From: CAYURR01 sp964446745
GTDB lineage: Bacteria > Bacillota > Clostridia > Lachnospirales > WQUN01
Reading direction: 5' to 3'
DNA: 19,004 nucleotides
NCBI GenBank assembly: GCA_964446745.1
Contig: CAYURR010000036.1
Span: 1 to 19,004, forward strand
Every line of letters begins with the position of its first letter. The stretch's first letter is position 1. Under the pieces are notes generated by a model that did not search any database, was not told the DNA's origin, and worked only from the letters and a program-made list of their open reading frames with translations. The position numbers and the translations under genes were made by a program. Of this stretch, positions 7,627-16,357 are shown in pieces.

Positions 7627-9192
7627 GTGCTTTTGGAAATACTTAATGGCGTATCAAATGTTCTAACCGATCGTTTTGTGTCGGAAATGGATGGAGCGTT
7701 TAAACGTACGCGCCTCGAAACACGGGAGGGGCTATTGATTGCCGCGCCGTTTATATTCAGGCGGTGGTTCTACGGTGCATTATATGACCGTACTATGCTG
7801 AACCCATCCAATATATTTTACATGATAGCGTATGCGCGTGGCAACGGGCTTTTTTCGGTGCCTGTGCTCGACATCCCGTCGTCCCGAATGGTCAATCGGC
7901 GGGTCAAGCATGAATTTTCGTGCAGGTTCATCGAATACTCTCTACACAACCACCCGCTCACGAACGACATACTCATATTCGTGGACAGCTGCAAGCCTGA
8001 CATCGCCGTCACCGACATGAACACCGCCGTCCCAGCTCATAAATTTAACATCATGCATCTACTGAGCCGATATGATGACGACTACCCGGATTTTCTGTTG
8101 ATGCTAAGCATGTACGCGGGACTTGTAAAACCTGTCATCTCCATTCACGCTCACAAGGTCGCACCCGATCCCGAGGGTCTCGAAAAATACCTCGCGCTAA
8201 GCGGCACCGAACGCTTGAAATTCCTGTTCGATGCGGCTTTAAAGATGATCGTCTATACCTTCAACAGCTATGTATATGACGAGGAAAACCTCATTAATGA
8301 CGAATACATCCGAAACCTTTTATCCCATCCGATACCTGTCGACGATGCGATATTTGATATCTTCGGCGCCTATTTCGATGCCGATGAGTTTATGAACGAG
8401 CTGCGGGATTTCAGTGAGCACGCGAAACACTCTGGCTATAGCGGCGAGGAAAACGAGGTGCTCGAGTTCGTACAGTCGATATTGGGACGGATGGCTGCGG
8501 ACGTGACCGAGACACATCGCTTCTCGGTACTGTTTGACAAGTTCTTTTTACATGTGTTCGGGGACTACATGCAGATCATCTCACCGCTATACTTTAAAAA
8601 CCAGAGCGTGCGAGACAGCGTCAAGCTCATGTCCAATGCGATCTCTATAGAGGGTGTCGACGATCTTTATCTATATAATGCGGCGGACTTTTACACTCTC
8701 ACACCGTTAGGCCTGGCTCTACTCGATGTGCCCCCGAACCAGCGTAATACGGTCTCGGTCGGAGCATTCGATCTTAAGCGCCTACTTACCACGGACGCCA
8801 ATATTGACGATGCGGCACTTGCCGAGTGGGCTTTGGCTTATGAGATAAAAGGCTTTGACCCACACGAAAATCTGCACTTTCGAATCACAAGGCAGAATGA
8901 GCGCGAGCCCATAGCTGAGATCATCGTGTCCTCTGACATCTCGCTCGACATGTTATATTACGAGATATGCCTGTTTAGCCGCATCAAGGAAAACGACGAC
9001 TTCGTATTCTATGTGCGCTCGGACGCAAATTTATTAATTGCATATGGTTCGGACCGTAACCCGCATTGGGAACGCAAGGCCTCGGACATTTGCCTGAACG
9101 ATTTGAATTTGGCTGTAAACGACTCGATAAAGCTCATTGCAAACGGTACGCGTTACAATATAAAACTATATGAGATTTCGGAGGCGAACTGA
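7627..9192 (+). CDS. Protein of unknown function, possible pRiA4b ORF-3-like C-terminal domain
   Basis: I do not recognise this 521-residue protein as a whole. It has no signal peptide or membrane helix and looks soluble and mostly helical, with many acidic and aromatic residues. The last ~105 residues (HFRITRQNEREPIAEIIV, SDISLDMLYYEI, then a beta strand FVFYVR and a final YNIKLYEIS) resemble the layout of the plasmid pRiA4b ORF-3-like domain, but the usual WRR motif is missing. That assignment is tentative. The start used is GTG 7627, preceded by a weak GTGGGA. A TTG two codons later or the ATG at 7687 (no ribosome binding site) are alternatives. Its TGA overlaps the mntP start by one base (TGATG), so the two are translationally coupled. 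Confidence 0.7.
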   Translation: MLLEILNGVSNVLTDRFVSEMDGAFKRTRLETREGLLIAAPFIFRRWFYGALYDRTMLNPSNIFYMIAYARGNGLFSVPVLDIPSSRMVNRRVKHEFSCRFIEYSLHNHPLTNDILIFVDSCKPDIAVTDMNTAVPAHKFNIMHLLSRYDDDYPDFLLMLSMYAGLVKPVISIHAHKVAPDPEGLEKYLALSGTERLKFLFDAALKMIVYTFNSYVYDEENLINDEYIRNLLSHPIPVDDAIFDIFGAYFDADEFMNELRDFSEHAKHSGYSGEENEVLEFVQSILGRMAADVTETHRFSVLFDKFFLHVFGDYMQIISPLYFKNQSVRDSVKLMSNAISIEGVDDLYLYNAADFYTLTPLGLALLDVPPNQRNTVSVGAFDLKRLLTTDANIDDAALAEWALAYEIKGFDPHENLHFRITRQNEREPIAEIIVSSDISLDMLYYEICLFSRIKENDDFVFYVRSDANLLIAYGSDRNPHWERKASDICLNDLNLAVNDSIKLIANGTRYNIKLYEISEAN

Positions 9193-9797
9193 TGTCCTTA
9201 GTAAACATATTCTTTATTGCTGTAGGCTTGGCTATGGATGCGTTCGCGGTCTCTATAGCAAACGGTATCTCGCTGAAACGATATAAACCTACGTTCTCGT
9301 TAATATTCGGCTTCTATTTCGGGCTGTTTCAGTTCATGATGCCACTTATCGGTTTCTATGTCGGCTCGAGCTTTAGCCGGTTCATATCGGATTATGATCA
9401 TTGGATTGCGTTCGGTCTGCTGTCTTTGATCGGCGGCAAGATGATCTGGGAAACCTTTCGCAACGAGAGTCAAGACGATCCCAATGCGCCTAAATCCGAC
9501 CACTTAGAGGACGAGCGCCGCATACTCTCGCCCAAGAATATGGTAATGCTGGCTATCGCAACGAGCATCGATGCGCTCGCGGTCGGTGTGAGCTTTGCGC
9601 TCATGAAGGTAAATATTTTGCTCTGTGCGTCCGTTATAGGTGTGGTCGCGTTCGTATTACCCGCCATCGGTATCTGGGCGGGCTTTAGCATCGGCAAGCG
9701 TCTCGGGTCTATGTTTCAAAGCCTTTCGGGGCGTTTCGGTGGCATCGTGTTGATCATCATAGGGGTAAAGATTTTACTGGAGCATTTTATCTCCTGA
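9192..9797 (+). CDS. mntP: MntP-type manganese efflux pump
   Basis: MntP exports Mn2+ across the cytoplasmic membrane and protects against manganese overload. The 201 residues show six hydrophobic segments and the two family motifs in the internal repeat: GLAMDAFAVSIANG with Asp16 in the first helix and ATSIDALAVGVSFA with Asp127 in the second half. E. coli MntP needs equivalent acidic residues. The central loop (about 88-111) is hydrophilic and acidic. The ATG overlaps the preceding gene's stop by one base, with GGAGG 7 bases before it. Many mntP genes sit behind a yybP-ykoY manganese riboswitch. The close coupling here leaves no room for one directly upstream, so any manganese control would act at the operon promoter. 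Confidence 0.93.
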   Translation: MSLVNIFFIAVGLAMDAFAVSIANGISLKRYKPTFSLIFGFYFGLFQFMMPLIGFYVGSSFSRFISDYDHWIAFGLLSLIGGKMIWETFRNESQDDPNAPKSDHLEDERRILSPKNMVMLAIATSIDALAVGVSFALMKVNILLCASVIGVVAFVLPAIGIWAGFSIGKRLGSMFQSLSGRFGGIVLIIIGVKILLEHFIS

Positions 9798-9810
9798 TCC
9801 GGAGGTTCCT

Positions 9811-12627
9811 ATGCTGGCCTTTCTGTTTGGTAAGATCGTAAACAACAAATGGCTGATGCTCTGTTTGCTTGCCGGTAACATTTTACTGGTGGGCTTGGTT
9901 TCGGTCGTACCGATCTATGCGCAGGCCACGCTACAGCGTCTTTTGCTTCGTGGTATAGAGGCCAGACAACTTGAGCTCGACCGCTATCCCGGTCTTTTGG
10001 AGCTTCAATTTATATTCAACACCGTCGACGTGGAAAAGAAGCTAGAACCCGAGCTCGCGCTCTCCGAATATCTGCGCGCGCGTGATGCGTATAGTGACAT
10101 GGTCGCCGCATATGGCATCCCGGTGTTTTATGATACCGAGATCATCAGCATGAACAGCCAGCACTTCCTGACCGAGAACAGACAGGAACTTCTGAAGAAA
10201 CCCACAAACGTCATCGTCACCGCATATTCAGGCATAGAGGAACATGTCTTTATAAAGCAGGGGCGCATGTTCAGTCCCGAGCCTGTAAACGACGTGATCG
10301 AATGTATTGCGAGCGTGAATGTCAATAAAAACAACTTTGAGATGACGGACATACTCCTCAACGATGATCTCGTGCTCGTAGGTACAGAATACAACGGCAA
10401 GCCCGTACGCCTAAAGGTCGTGGGCTATTTTGAAAGCAAATATGACAACGACTATTACTGGAACCAATCCCCGGATACATTGACCGGTCAGGTTATCATC
10501 CCGTATGAAGTCATGATAAAGCGGTTCGTCGACGCATACGATGAGAGCTATGCGATCTCTACGGTTATGCGCTCGACCGTGGACTGCAGTCAGATCTCAG
10601 TGCGGGACACTGATCGTTACCTCAATCTGAACGCGGATTTTATGCGCTTGTTCACCGTCCGGTACAAGGCGGACTTCATCCCGATCATCGAGGACTTCAA
10701 CACTATCTCGAGCAAGCTGTTTATTACGATCTGCATCTTGCAGATACCTTTGTTGTTTATGCTGTTGTTTTTCGTGTTCATGGTCTCTAAGCAGATATTT
10801 GCGCTCGAGCAGAACGACATCTCCGTGATAAAGAGCCGGGGTGCGAGCCGCGCTCAGATCATCACCGTATATTTTTTACAATCTATCGCCGTGTGCGTAT
10901 GCGCCATTTTTGCGGGCATACCGATCGGTGTTTTTTTATGCCGCTTCATCGGTTCTTCGAACGGCTTTCTGGAGTTGGTTTCGCGTGCCGCACTCGATAC
11001 GCGCATAAATCCCGAGGCCATATACATATCCGTTACGGCCTGTACTCTGTCCATGTTCATGATGCTTTCGCCTGTAGTACGCCAGTCACGCATATCCATC
11101 GTCGACTACAAGCGCGATGCCGCAAAGCTTAGAAAACCCCTCTGGATGCGAATTTATCTGGACATACTACTGTTGGCGTTTTCAATATATACCCTTTATA
11201 CATATGAGACCATCTACAGCAGCGTAAACCTCTCGGACCCGCTGTTGTTTTTATGCTCGTCGCTATTTGTGCTGGCATGCGGCTTGATATTCCTGAGGTT
11301 GTTCCCATTGCTTATGAAGCTATTGTTCGTAGTCGGAAGGGCTCTGTGGCCGCCAGCCTTGTATGTCTCCCTAACTCGGATAATCCGTTCGCGCGGTGAG
11401 GAACGCTTCATCATGCTGTTTTTGATCTTCACAGTTGCGATCGGCATATTTGATGCAAAGGCTGCGCGTACGCTCAATATGAACCGAGAGGACAGCATCC
11501 TGCACGCAAACGGAGCAGACCTCGTCGTGCGTGAAGCCTGGAAGAATAACCAACCACCGCTCGGCATTCAAGGGCCTTCGGACGGATTACCGCCTATCGT
11601 TTGGGAGGAGTCCGATTTCTCAAAGTTTACCGAATATTCGTACACAACCTCGATCACAAAGGTGCAACGCACAGCTATAAACGCTTACGTTCCGGACGGC
11701 AAGGTGCGCGGCGAGCTGCTTGCGATTGATACGAAAGGCTTTGGTGAGACCGCCTACATTCGCTCTGATTTATATAGGCGTCATCTATTCGAATATCTAA
11801 ACGTGCTCTCCCAAAACCCTTCGGCTGTTCTGGTCTCAAGTGAGTTTTCCTACATATACGGGCTCAAACTCGGGGATCATATAGACTTCAAGAGCCTCGA
11901 CAACAGGGATATGAACGGGGTCATTTGCGGCTTTGTAGATTACTGGCCCGGCCACAAGAATATCGTGCAGATTAAAGACGAGACAGGACATCTTTCGGAT
12001 ACACCTAATCTTCTGGTCGTCGCGAACCTCAATTATGTCCAATCCACATGGGGTTTAACCCCTTACGAGATATGGATAAAAACCGACGGCACAACAAATA
12101 ACCCCTTCTACGGCTTTGCCGAGGAAAGGGGTCTAAGGTTTGCATTATTTAAAGATACCAAGTCCGAGCTCGTAAGTGCCCGCAACGACCCGCAGATACA
12201 GTCGACGAACGGGGTGCTTACGTTAAACTTCCTGGTCATATTATTTATATGCTTCACGGGCTTTTTGATGTACTGGATATTGTCTATCAAGGCCCGTGTG
12301 TTGCAGTTTGGCATCTTTCGTGCGATGGGTATGCCCATGCGCGGCATACTCGGCATGCTTTTGAACGAGCAACTCTTTGTGTCCGTGTTATCTGTCTGTG
12401 TCGGCATCGGGATCGGCGAGCTCTGCTCAGCGTTATATGTGCCGCTGTTGAAGATCTCGTTCGATATCACCCAGCTACAATTACCGTTTAAGATATTCTC
12501 GTACACGTCCGACTACATACAGATTATCGGCATCATGGTGTTTATGCTTTTGCTATGTGTGATAATTCTATACCGGCTTATAAAGAGATTGAACGTTCAA
12601 GCTGCGTTAAAGCTCGGAGAGGATTGA
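9811..12627 (+). CDS. Large FtsX-type ABC permease with two FtsX domains and no adjacent ATPase
   Basis: This is a 938-residue membrane protein of the MacB/FtsX permease superfamily in its long, duplicated form. A first helix (about 15-38) precedes a large outer domain (39-300). A first FtsX core with several helices follows (about 301-445), containing the typical cytoplasmic segment ISVIKSRGASRAQI. More helices lie at about 451-548, then a second outer domain (550-800) and a second FtsX core (about 803-930) with FGIFRAMGMPMRGI and the C-terminal ALKLGED. Such permeases need a separate LolD/MacB-type ATPase, and none is encoded in this operon. The nearest is in the convergent operon (16354-17085). 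GGAGG lies 5 bases before the ATG, 13 bases after mntP. The stop codon directly abuts the stop of the opposing permease. The substrate is unknown. Confidence 0.9.
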   Translation: MLAFLFGKIVNNKWLMLCLLAGNILLVGLVSVVPIYAQATLQRLLLRGIEARQLELDRYPGLLELQFIFNTVDVEKKLEPELALSEYLRARDAYSDMVAAYGIPVFYDTEIISMNSQHFLTENRQELLKKPTNVIVTAYSGIEEHVFIKQGRMFSPEPVNDVIECIASVNVNKNNFEMTDILLNDDLVLVGTEYNGKPVRLKVVGYFESKYDNDYYWNQSPDTLTGQVIIPYEVMIKRFVDAYDESYAISTVMRSTVDCSQISVRDTDRYLNLNADFMRLFTVRYKADFIPIIEDFNTISSKLFITICILQIPLLFMLLFFVFMVSKQIFALEQNDISVIKSRGASRAQIITVYFLQSIAVCVCAIFAGIPIGVFLCRFIGSSNGFLELVSRAALDTRINPEAIYISVTACTLSMFMMLSPVVRQSRISIVDYKRDAAKLRKPLWMRIYLDILLLAFSIYTLYTYETIYSSVNLSDPLLFLCSSLFVLACGLIFLRLFPLLMKLLFVVGRALWPPALYVSLTRIIRSRGEERFIMLFLIFTVAIGIFDAKAARTLNMNREDSILHANGADLVVREAWKNNQPPLGIQGPSDGLPPIVWEESDFSKFTEYSYTTSITKVQRTAINAYVPDGKVRGELLAIDTKGFGETAYIRSDLYRRHLFEYLNVLSQNPSAVLVSSEFSYIYGLKLGDHIDFKSLDNRDMNGVICGFVDYWPGHKNIVQIKDETGHLSDTPNLLVVANLNYVQSTWGLTPYEIWIKTDGTTNNPFYGFAEERGLRFALFKDTKSELVSARNDPQIQSTNGVLTLNFLVILFICFTGFLMYWILSIKARVLQFGIFRAMGMPMRGILGMLLNEQLFVSVLSVCVGIGIGELCSALYVPLLKISFDITQLQLPFKIFSYTSDYIQIIGIMVFMLLLCVIILYRLIKRLNVQAALKLGED

Positions 12628-14106
12628 TTATTCACCGCGTATAGCGGAGAGTGCGCTCAATCTCATAGCCCTGCGTGCCGGGAAGTAACCCGATACAAGG
12701 CCGATCACCGCCGAGAACGTCATTGCGGACGCGCTGAGCCACGGGGTTATCAACGAAACCGAGGGCTTTGCGGCCGACGGGTCTTGCATCCCCATACTCG
12801 GTGCCATCGCTGTTAAGAACGTGAGGTTAGCGTTGTTGAGTATATATGATATCAAATAACTCATGCCTACTCCGATCGTACCACCTATGAAACCTATCAA
12901 CGCAGCCTCAAGCAAGAACAGCTTGCGGATATCCGATATAGACGCGCCGATAACCTTCATGATACCGATTTCCTTCGTGCGCTCGTAGGTGGCCGTGATC
13001 ATCGTGTTCGCGATACCTATTGCTGCTACCAACAGTGACACCGCACCTATAGCACCCAGCAGCGCCTGCAATCCCATAGCGGTACTCTGTGCGCTGTCGA
13101 GGTACTGAGTGGGTATCTCCGCGTTATATCCCATCGCTATAATCTCATCCCTGACCTTCTTTACGGTCTTTAGGCCTGTGCATTTCACGAGTACCGTATC
13201 GTAGCCCTTGGGCTTCTGATTTGATGAAGACGAGTAATATCCCCACTCACGTTGTTGTTCCTGCTCGGACTTGCGCTTATCCTCATCGAGTTTTCTGGCT
13301 ACCTGTATGTCCATATATATCGATGTGTCGGAGTTGTAATCCTTGGGCTTTAACACACCTACTGTGCGTATCGATATGGGCTTGACCTCCGGTGTCCCAT
13401 TACCGCTGCCGTCATCTGTTTCGCCCTCGGTACCCTGATCCACATTTCCGAAATCCCTCTGTATAAAACGATAGTCATACGACATCGATATGCGCTCGGT
13501 CATTACATCAACGAGCGTCTCGACCGGCATCCCCTGCATATCCTGGTAATACCGCTCGCTGTAGAACACCCTCATGCTCGGCTTATAGAAGTTCAACTCG
13601 GATTTAGCACCGAACACGACGTTAAATTTGTCCCCGGGTTCAAGTAAGCGGCCTTGATCGGTCTCAAACCCGAGTGCTTGCATAGCGACCGGATCGATGC
13701 CGATGACCTGACACCAGTCCATGATGTATTTTCCGCTCTTGAGAAACACATTCGTCCGGTAAATCGGGCTCGAGGTCACCACGCCCGGTATCTGGCGAAA
13801 CTTCGCTACCATGTTGTCGTCGAGCTCAGGCGGGGTCTTTTGCTGCTGAGACGAACCACCCATTGAAACGACCATTCCCATGCCTCCATAATAGCGACCC
13901 TGGCTGTTGCCGTAAACTGTGACGACCGTGACATCGCCCATCTTCTTGATCTGCTCGTCAAATTGGGCATTGATCGCGAGACCCAGCGAAATCATCACGA
14001 CGATCGACGCGGTACCGATGACCACGCCGAGTATCGTCAGGAATGCGCGTAGCTTGCGTTTCGTGAGGTTTCGCAGGGACATCCCAAAAACATCACGATT
14101 ATTCAT
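12628..14106 (-). CDS. MacB-type ABC permease (separate from its ATPase)
   Basis: This 492-residue permease has the MacB layout: one helix near the N-terminus (about 21-44, in LTILGVVIGTASIVVMISLG), an outer domain of about 310 residues, then an FtsX core with three helices. The core carries the diagnostic cytoplasmic segment TYERTKEIGIMKVIGAS. MacB's N-terminal ATPase domain is absent and is encoded separately two genes upstream. Residues 66-90 of the outer domain form a low-complexity Gly/Met/Gln stretch (Met76, Met78, Met82). A TTG at 14115 is in frame, but the AAGAGG site is only about 2 bases from it and 10 bases from the ATG at 14106, so the ATG is preferred. It overlaps the upstream gene by 8 bases. 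Role: mechanotransmission or export with the ATPase and the CARDB-like protein; substrate unknown. Confidence 0.92.
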   Translation of the reverse strand: MNNRDVFGMSLRNLTKRKLRAFLTILGVVIGTASIVVMISLGLAINAQFDEQIKKMGDVTVVTVYGNSQGRYYGGMGMVVSMGGSSQQQKTPPELDDNMVAKFRQIPGVVTSSPIYRTNVFLKSGKYIMDWCQVIGIDPVAMQALGFETDQGRLLEPGDKFNVVFGAKSELNFYKPSMRVFYSERYYQDMQGMPVETLVDVMTERISMSYDYRFIQRDFGNVDQGTEGETDDGSGNGTPEVKPISIRTVGVLKPKDYNSDTSIYMDIQVARKLDEDKRKSEQEQQREWGYYSSSSNQKPKGYDTVLVKCTGLKTVKKVRDEIIAMGYNAEIPTQYLDSAQSTAMGLQALLGAIGAVSLLVAAIGIANTMITATYERTKEIGIMKVIGASISDIRKLFLLEAALIGFIGGTIGVGMSYLISYILNNANLTFLTAMAPSMGMQDPSAAKPSVSLITPWLSASAMTFSAVIGLVSGYFPARRAMRLSALSAIRGE

Positions 14107-16357
14107 CCTGTTCAAGCCTCTTCATGCGATTCTTCTTACGCTTACGAACGATTAATACTATAACGACTATCACCACGATCACAACTACTGCTGCGACTAC
14201 ATAGGTTATCGGGTTTGTGAGCAGACCCATCACAGAAAAGCCACCGCCCATCGGTCTGGCCATGCCGTCCGGTCCCATCATAATCACGTCGCCTTTGCCC
14301 ATCATCTCCGGGTTCATCATCATGTCCGGCGACATTTCCATCTGTTGAAAGTCGTTGACCATCAGCTTGAATTCCTTTGTGAGCTCGAGCGGCTCGCCCA
14401 TGTCATCCTCACAACTGATGATGATCTTACCCTTTTGCTCACCGGGCTCATTCGGCGTGAAGCTGCCTTCATAGAATGAGTTATTTCCCGCCCTTATTGT
14501 ACCCATGAATGTATTGGCCTGTGAAACGTCGAAGTTACCTTCGACATCCACACGCAGATTGCTCAGGTTTACCTTACCGGAGTTAATGATCGAGAAGTTC
14601 AAAAATACCGGCTGGCCCATCATGGTATCGGGCTGCACCATAATCTCCGATGTCTCAAGCTTTGTGATCTGCTTGACGTTTATGCCGATCTGTTCCTCTT
14701 CGTCATACTCGATATTCTGCTCGTCCTGATATTTGTACTTGACTGACAGCGTGTATGAACGTGGGCTCGCATCGGGCACCGTATACATGAAAATCGTCTT
14801 GTCTATGGTATCGAGCGGCTTGATCTCGTCGATGAACAAGGTGTTACTGCCATTTACGGGTGTAAATACGCTGCCCTTCTGGTTTGTTGTCTCCAAAGCG
14901 GTGATGACGATCTTGATGTTATTGATAGTCTTTGTGCGGTGCGTGTTCTGGAATGTCAGCTTCAGATCGAACTCACGCCCGGCCTTTACTATAACCGGAT
15001 CGCTCTCATATTGGGATATGATTATGCGGGGCTTAGAGACCTTTGCGGTATCGCCGCCGTCCCCGGCCGGGTTGATGATATTCACACCCGCGTATTGCTC
15101 GACCGTCACGACCTCTTTCGAGCCGTCCGTATTGTATGCGCCGGTCTCGTATTCAAGTTTGAAGTTGATTACATAGCTTTGGTTCTTGGCCTTTGCGGTA
15201 GCTGCAAATTTATAGTCAAACGTGCGGCCTTCACCGGCGGCGAGCTTATTTTGCATCTGGATGTTGGCCGACTTTGGCACGATCGCACCCTCGGCATCCG
15301 TTACCGCCGTGACCTTTACATTAGATACCTCACCGGTGCCCGTGTTGCGCACGGCTATCGATATCGGGAAGTCATTGCCGACCTCATAAGCCGCTGTCGG
15401 TGCGTTCACGGATACAATTTGCACGTCGCCTGCTCCGGCACCTTCATGCGCGTTCAGCATATTCAGGTAATAGGTAAATGAGTTTTCGGCAGCTGTACCC
15501 GAGACATCACGGTACTTTAACTTAAACGTAATCGGATACGCACCGGGCTTGATCTTTGGCGATGCGTAAAATGCTATGTTTACATCGGTCTTTGCGTTGG
15601 CCTGCAGTTCCCTGTAGAACAGGTTCATGTCACCTGTCGTGTGTATCGCGTTCGGATCAAGGCCCTCGATCATGATCTGCACATCCGAGGCCGCCGAATT
15701 ATTTGTATTTTCCAATACAGCATGCAGCGTAAAGTTGTCGCCCGCGCTTATAACAGGCTTATCCGTCGTGAAGTCGTAGATCCTCACGTTCGCGCCCGCG
15801 AGTGGGTTATCGACCTTTACCGCAAAGGTGTCCGTGTCGTTTTTGCTGTTGCCGTTCTCGTCCGTGTAAAAATAATTCAGCGTGACGCTATACGAACCCG
15901 TCTTCGCTGCTTGATCGGTTTTCACGTTCAGTTTGACGGTCGTGGTCTGGCCTCCGGCCAAGTTACCTATTACAGGAGTATTACCTACTACCTCTGCAGA
16001 GATCGGTGCATCAGCAGTCGTAGTAGATATCATCATGTTTTTAGCATACGAATTGCCGATGTTTTGAAGCTTTAACTCCACCTGCTTGGACGCGCCCGCT
16101 CCCATGTTCACATATGTAGGTAGCAACAGCTTGACCTTAGGGGAAACCGCAGGCTTCTCGGTCGGCTCGGGTGCTGGGGATTGGTTGTTGACCTTATTTT
16201 CAAGGTTTGATACCTCACCCCTGATACGCTCAATTTCGTTAAATAGCGGTTTTAACTGTTCTTCTATATTTGGGGTGGTTGTTGACGCAAACGCACTCGT
16301 CATCGGCATCATTACGGCGGCCACCAAACTGACCGCAAAAACAAGAAACTTTTTCAT
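14099..16357 (-). CDS. Secreted, C-terminally anchored CARDB/COG1361-like multi-module protein
   Basis: The 752 residues begin with a signal peptide (MKKFLVFAVSL..., likely cleaved after AFA at 24). A short coiled-coil-like stretch (about 31-58) and a Pro-rich linker follow, then about five repeated beta-sandwich modules (roughly 70-190, 195-310, 320-445, 455-575, 580-670). Each has the pattern of a basic start, G(D/R)-F, a strand, an N-(T/S)-G-type turn and a paired strand, as in CARDB/COG1361 domains. A methionine-rich neck (12 Met in 673-710) leads to a Val/Ile-rich helix (716-737) and a basic cytoplasmic tail. It sits between the ATPase and the permease, overlapping the ATPase gene as ATGA with AAGGAG 7 bases before its ATG. 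It probably stands outside the membrane as partner of the permease, replacing a MacA-type adaptor. The ligand is unknown. Confidence 0.85.
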   Translation of the reverse strand: MKKFLVFAVSLVAAVMMPMTSAFASTTTPNIEEQLKPLFNEIERIRGEVSNLENKVNNQSPAPEPTEKPAVSPKVKLLLPTYVNMGAGASKQVELKLQNIGNSYAKNMMISTTTADAPISAEVVGNTPVIGNLAGGQTTTVKLNVKTDQAAKTGSYSVTLNYFYTDENGNSKNDTDTFAVKVDNPLAGANVRIYDFTTDKPVISAGDNFTLHAVLENTNNSAASDVQIMIEGLDPNAIHTTGDMNLFYRELQANAKTDVNIAFYASPKIKPGAYPITFKLKYRDVSGTAAENSFTYYLNMLNAHEGAGAGDVQIVSVNAPTAAYEVGNDFPISIAVRNTGTGEVSNVKVTAVTDAEGAIVPKSANIQMQNKLAAGEGRTFDYKFAATAKAKNQSYVINFKLEYETGAYNTDGSKEVVTVEQYAGVNIINPAGDGGDTAKVSKPRIIISQYESDPVIVKAGREFDLKLTFQNTHRTKTINNIKIVITALETTNQKGSVFTPVNGSNTLFIDEIKPLDTIDKTIFMYTVPDASPRSYTLSVKYKYQDEQNIEYDEEEQIGINVKQITKLETSEIMVQPDTMMGQPVFLNFSIINSGKVNLSNLRVDVEGNFDVSQANTFMGTIRAGNNSFYEGSFTPNEPGEQKGKIIISCEDDMGEPLELTKEFKLMVNDFQQMEMSPDMMMNPEMMGKGDVIMMGPDGMARPMGGGFSVMGLLTNPITYVVAAVVVIVVIVVIVLIVRKRKKNRMKRLEQDE

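Noticed and set aside
9100..9192. yybP-ykoY manganese riboswitch upstream of mntP
   Set aside because: The stretch before mntP is coding sequence of the previous gene, with a one-base overlap, and I see no riboswitch-like hairpin set there.
12630..12650. Small hairpin CCGC-GTATA-GCGG as terminator between the convergent operons
   Set aside because: The stem is only 4 bp, it lies inside the minus-strand gene, and no T run follows on either strand.
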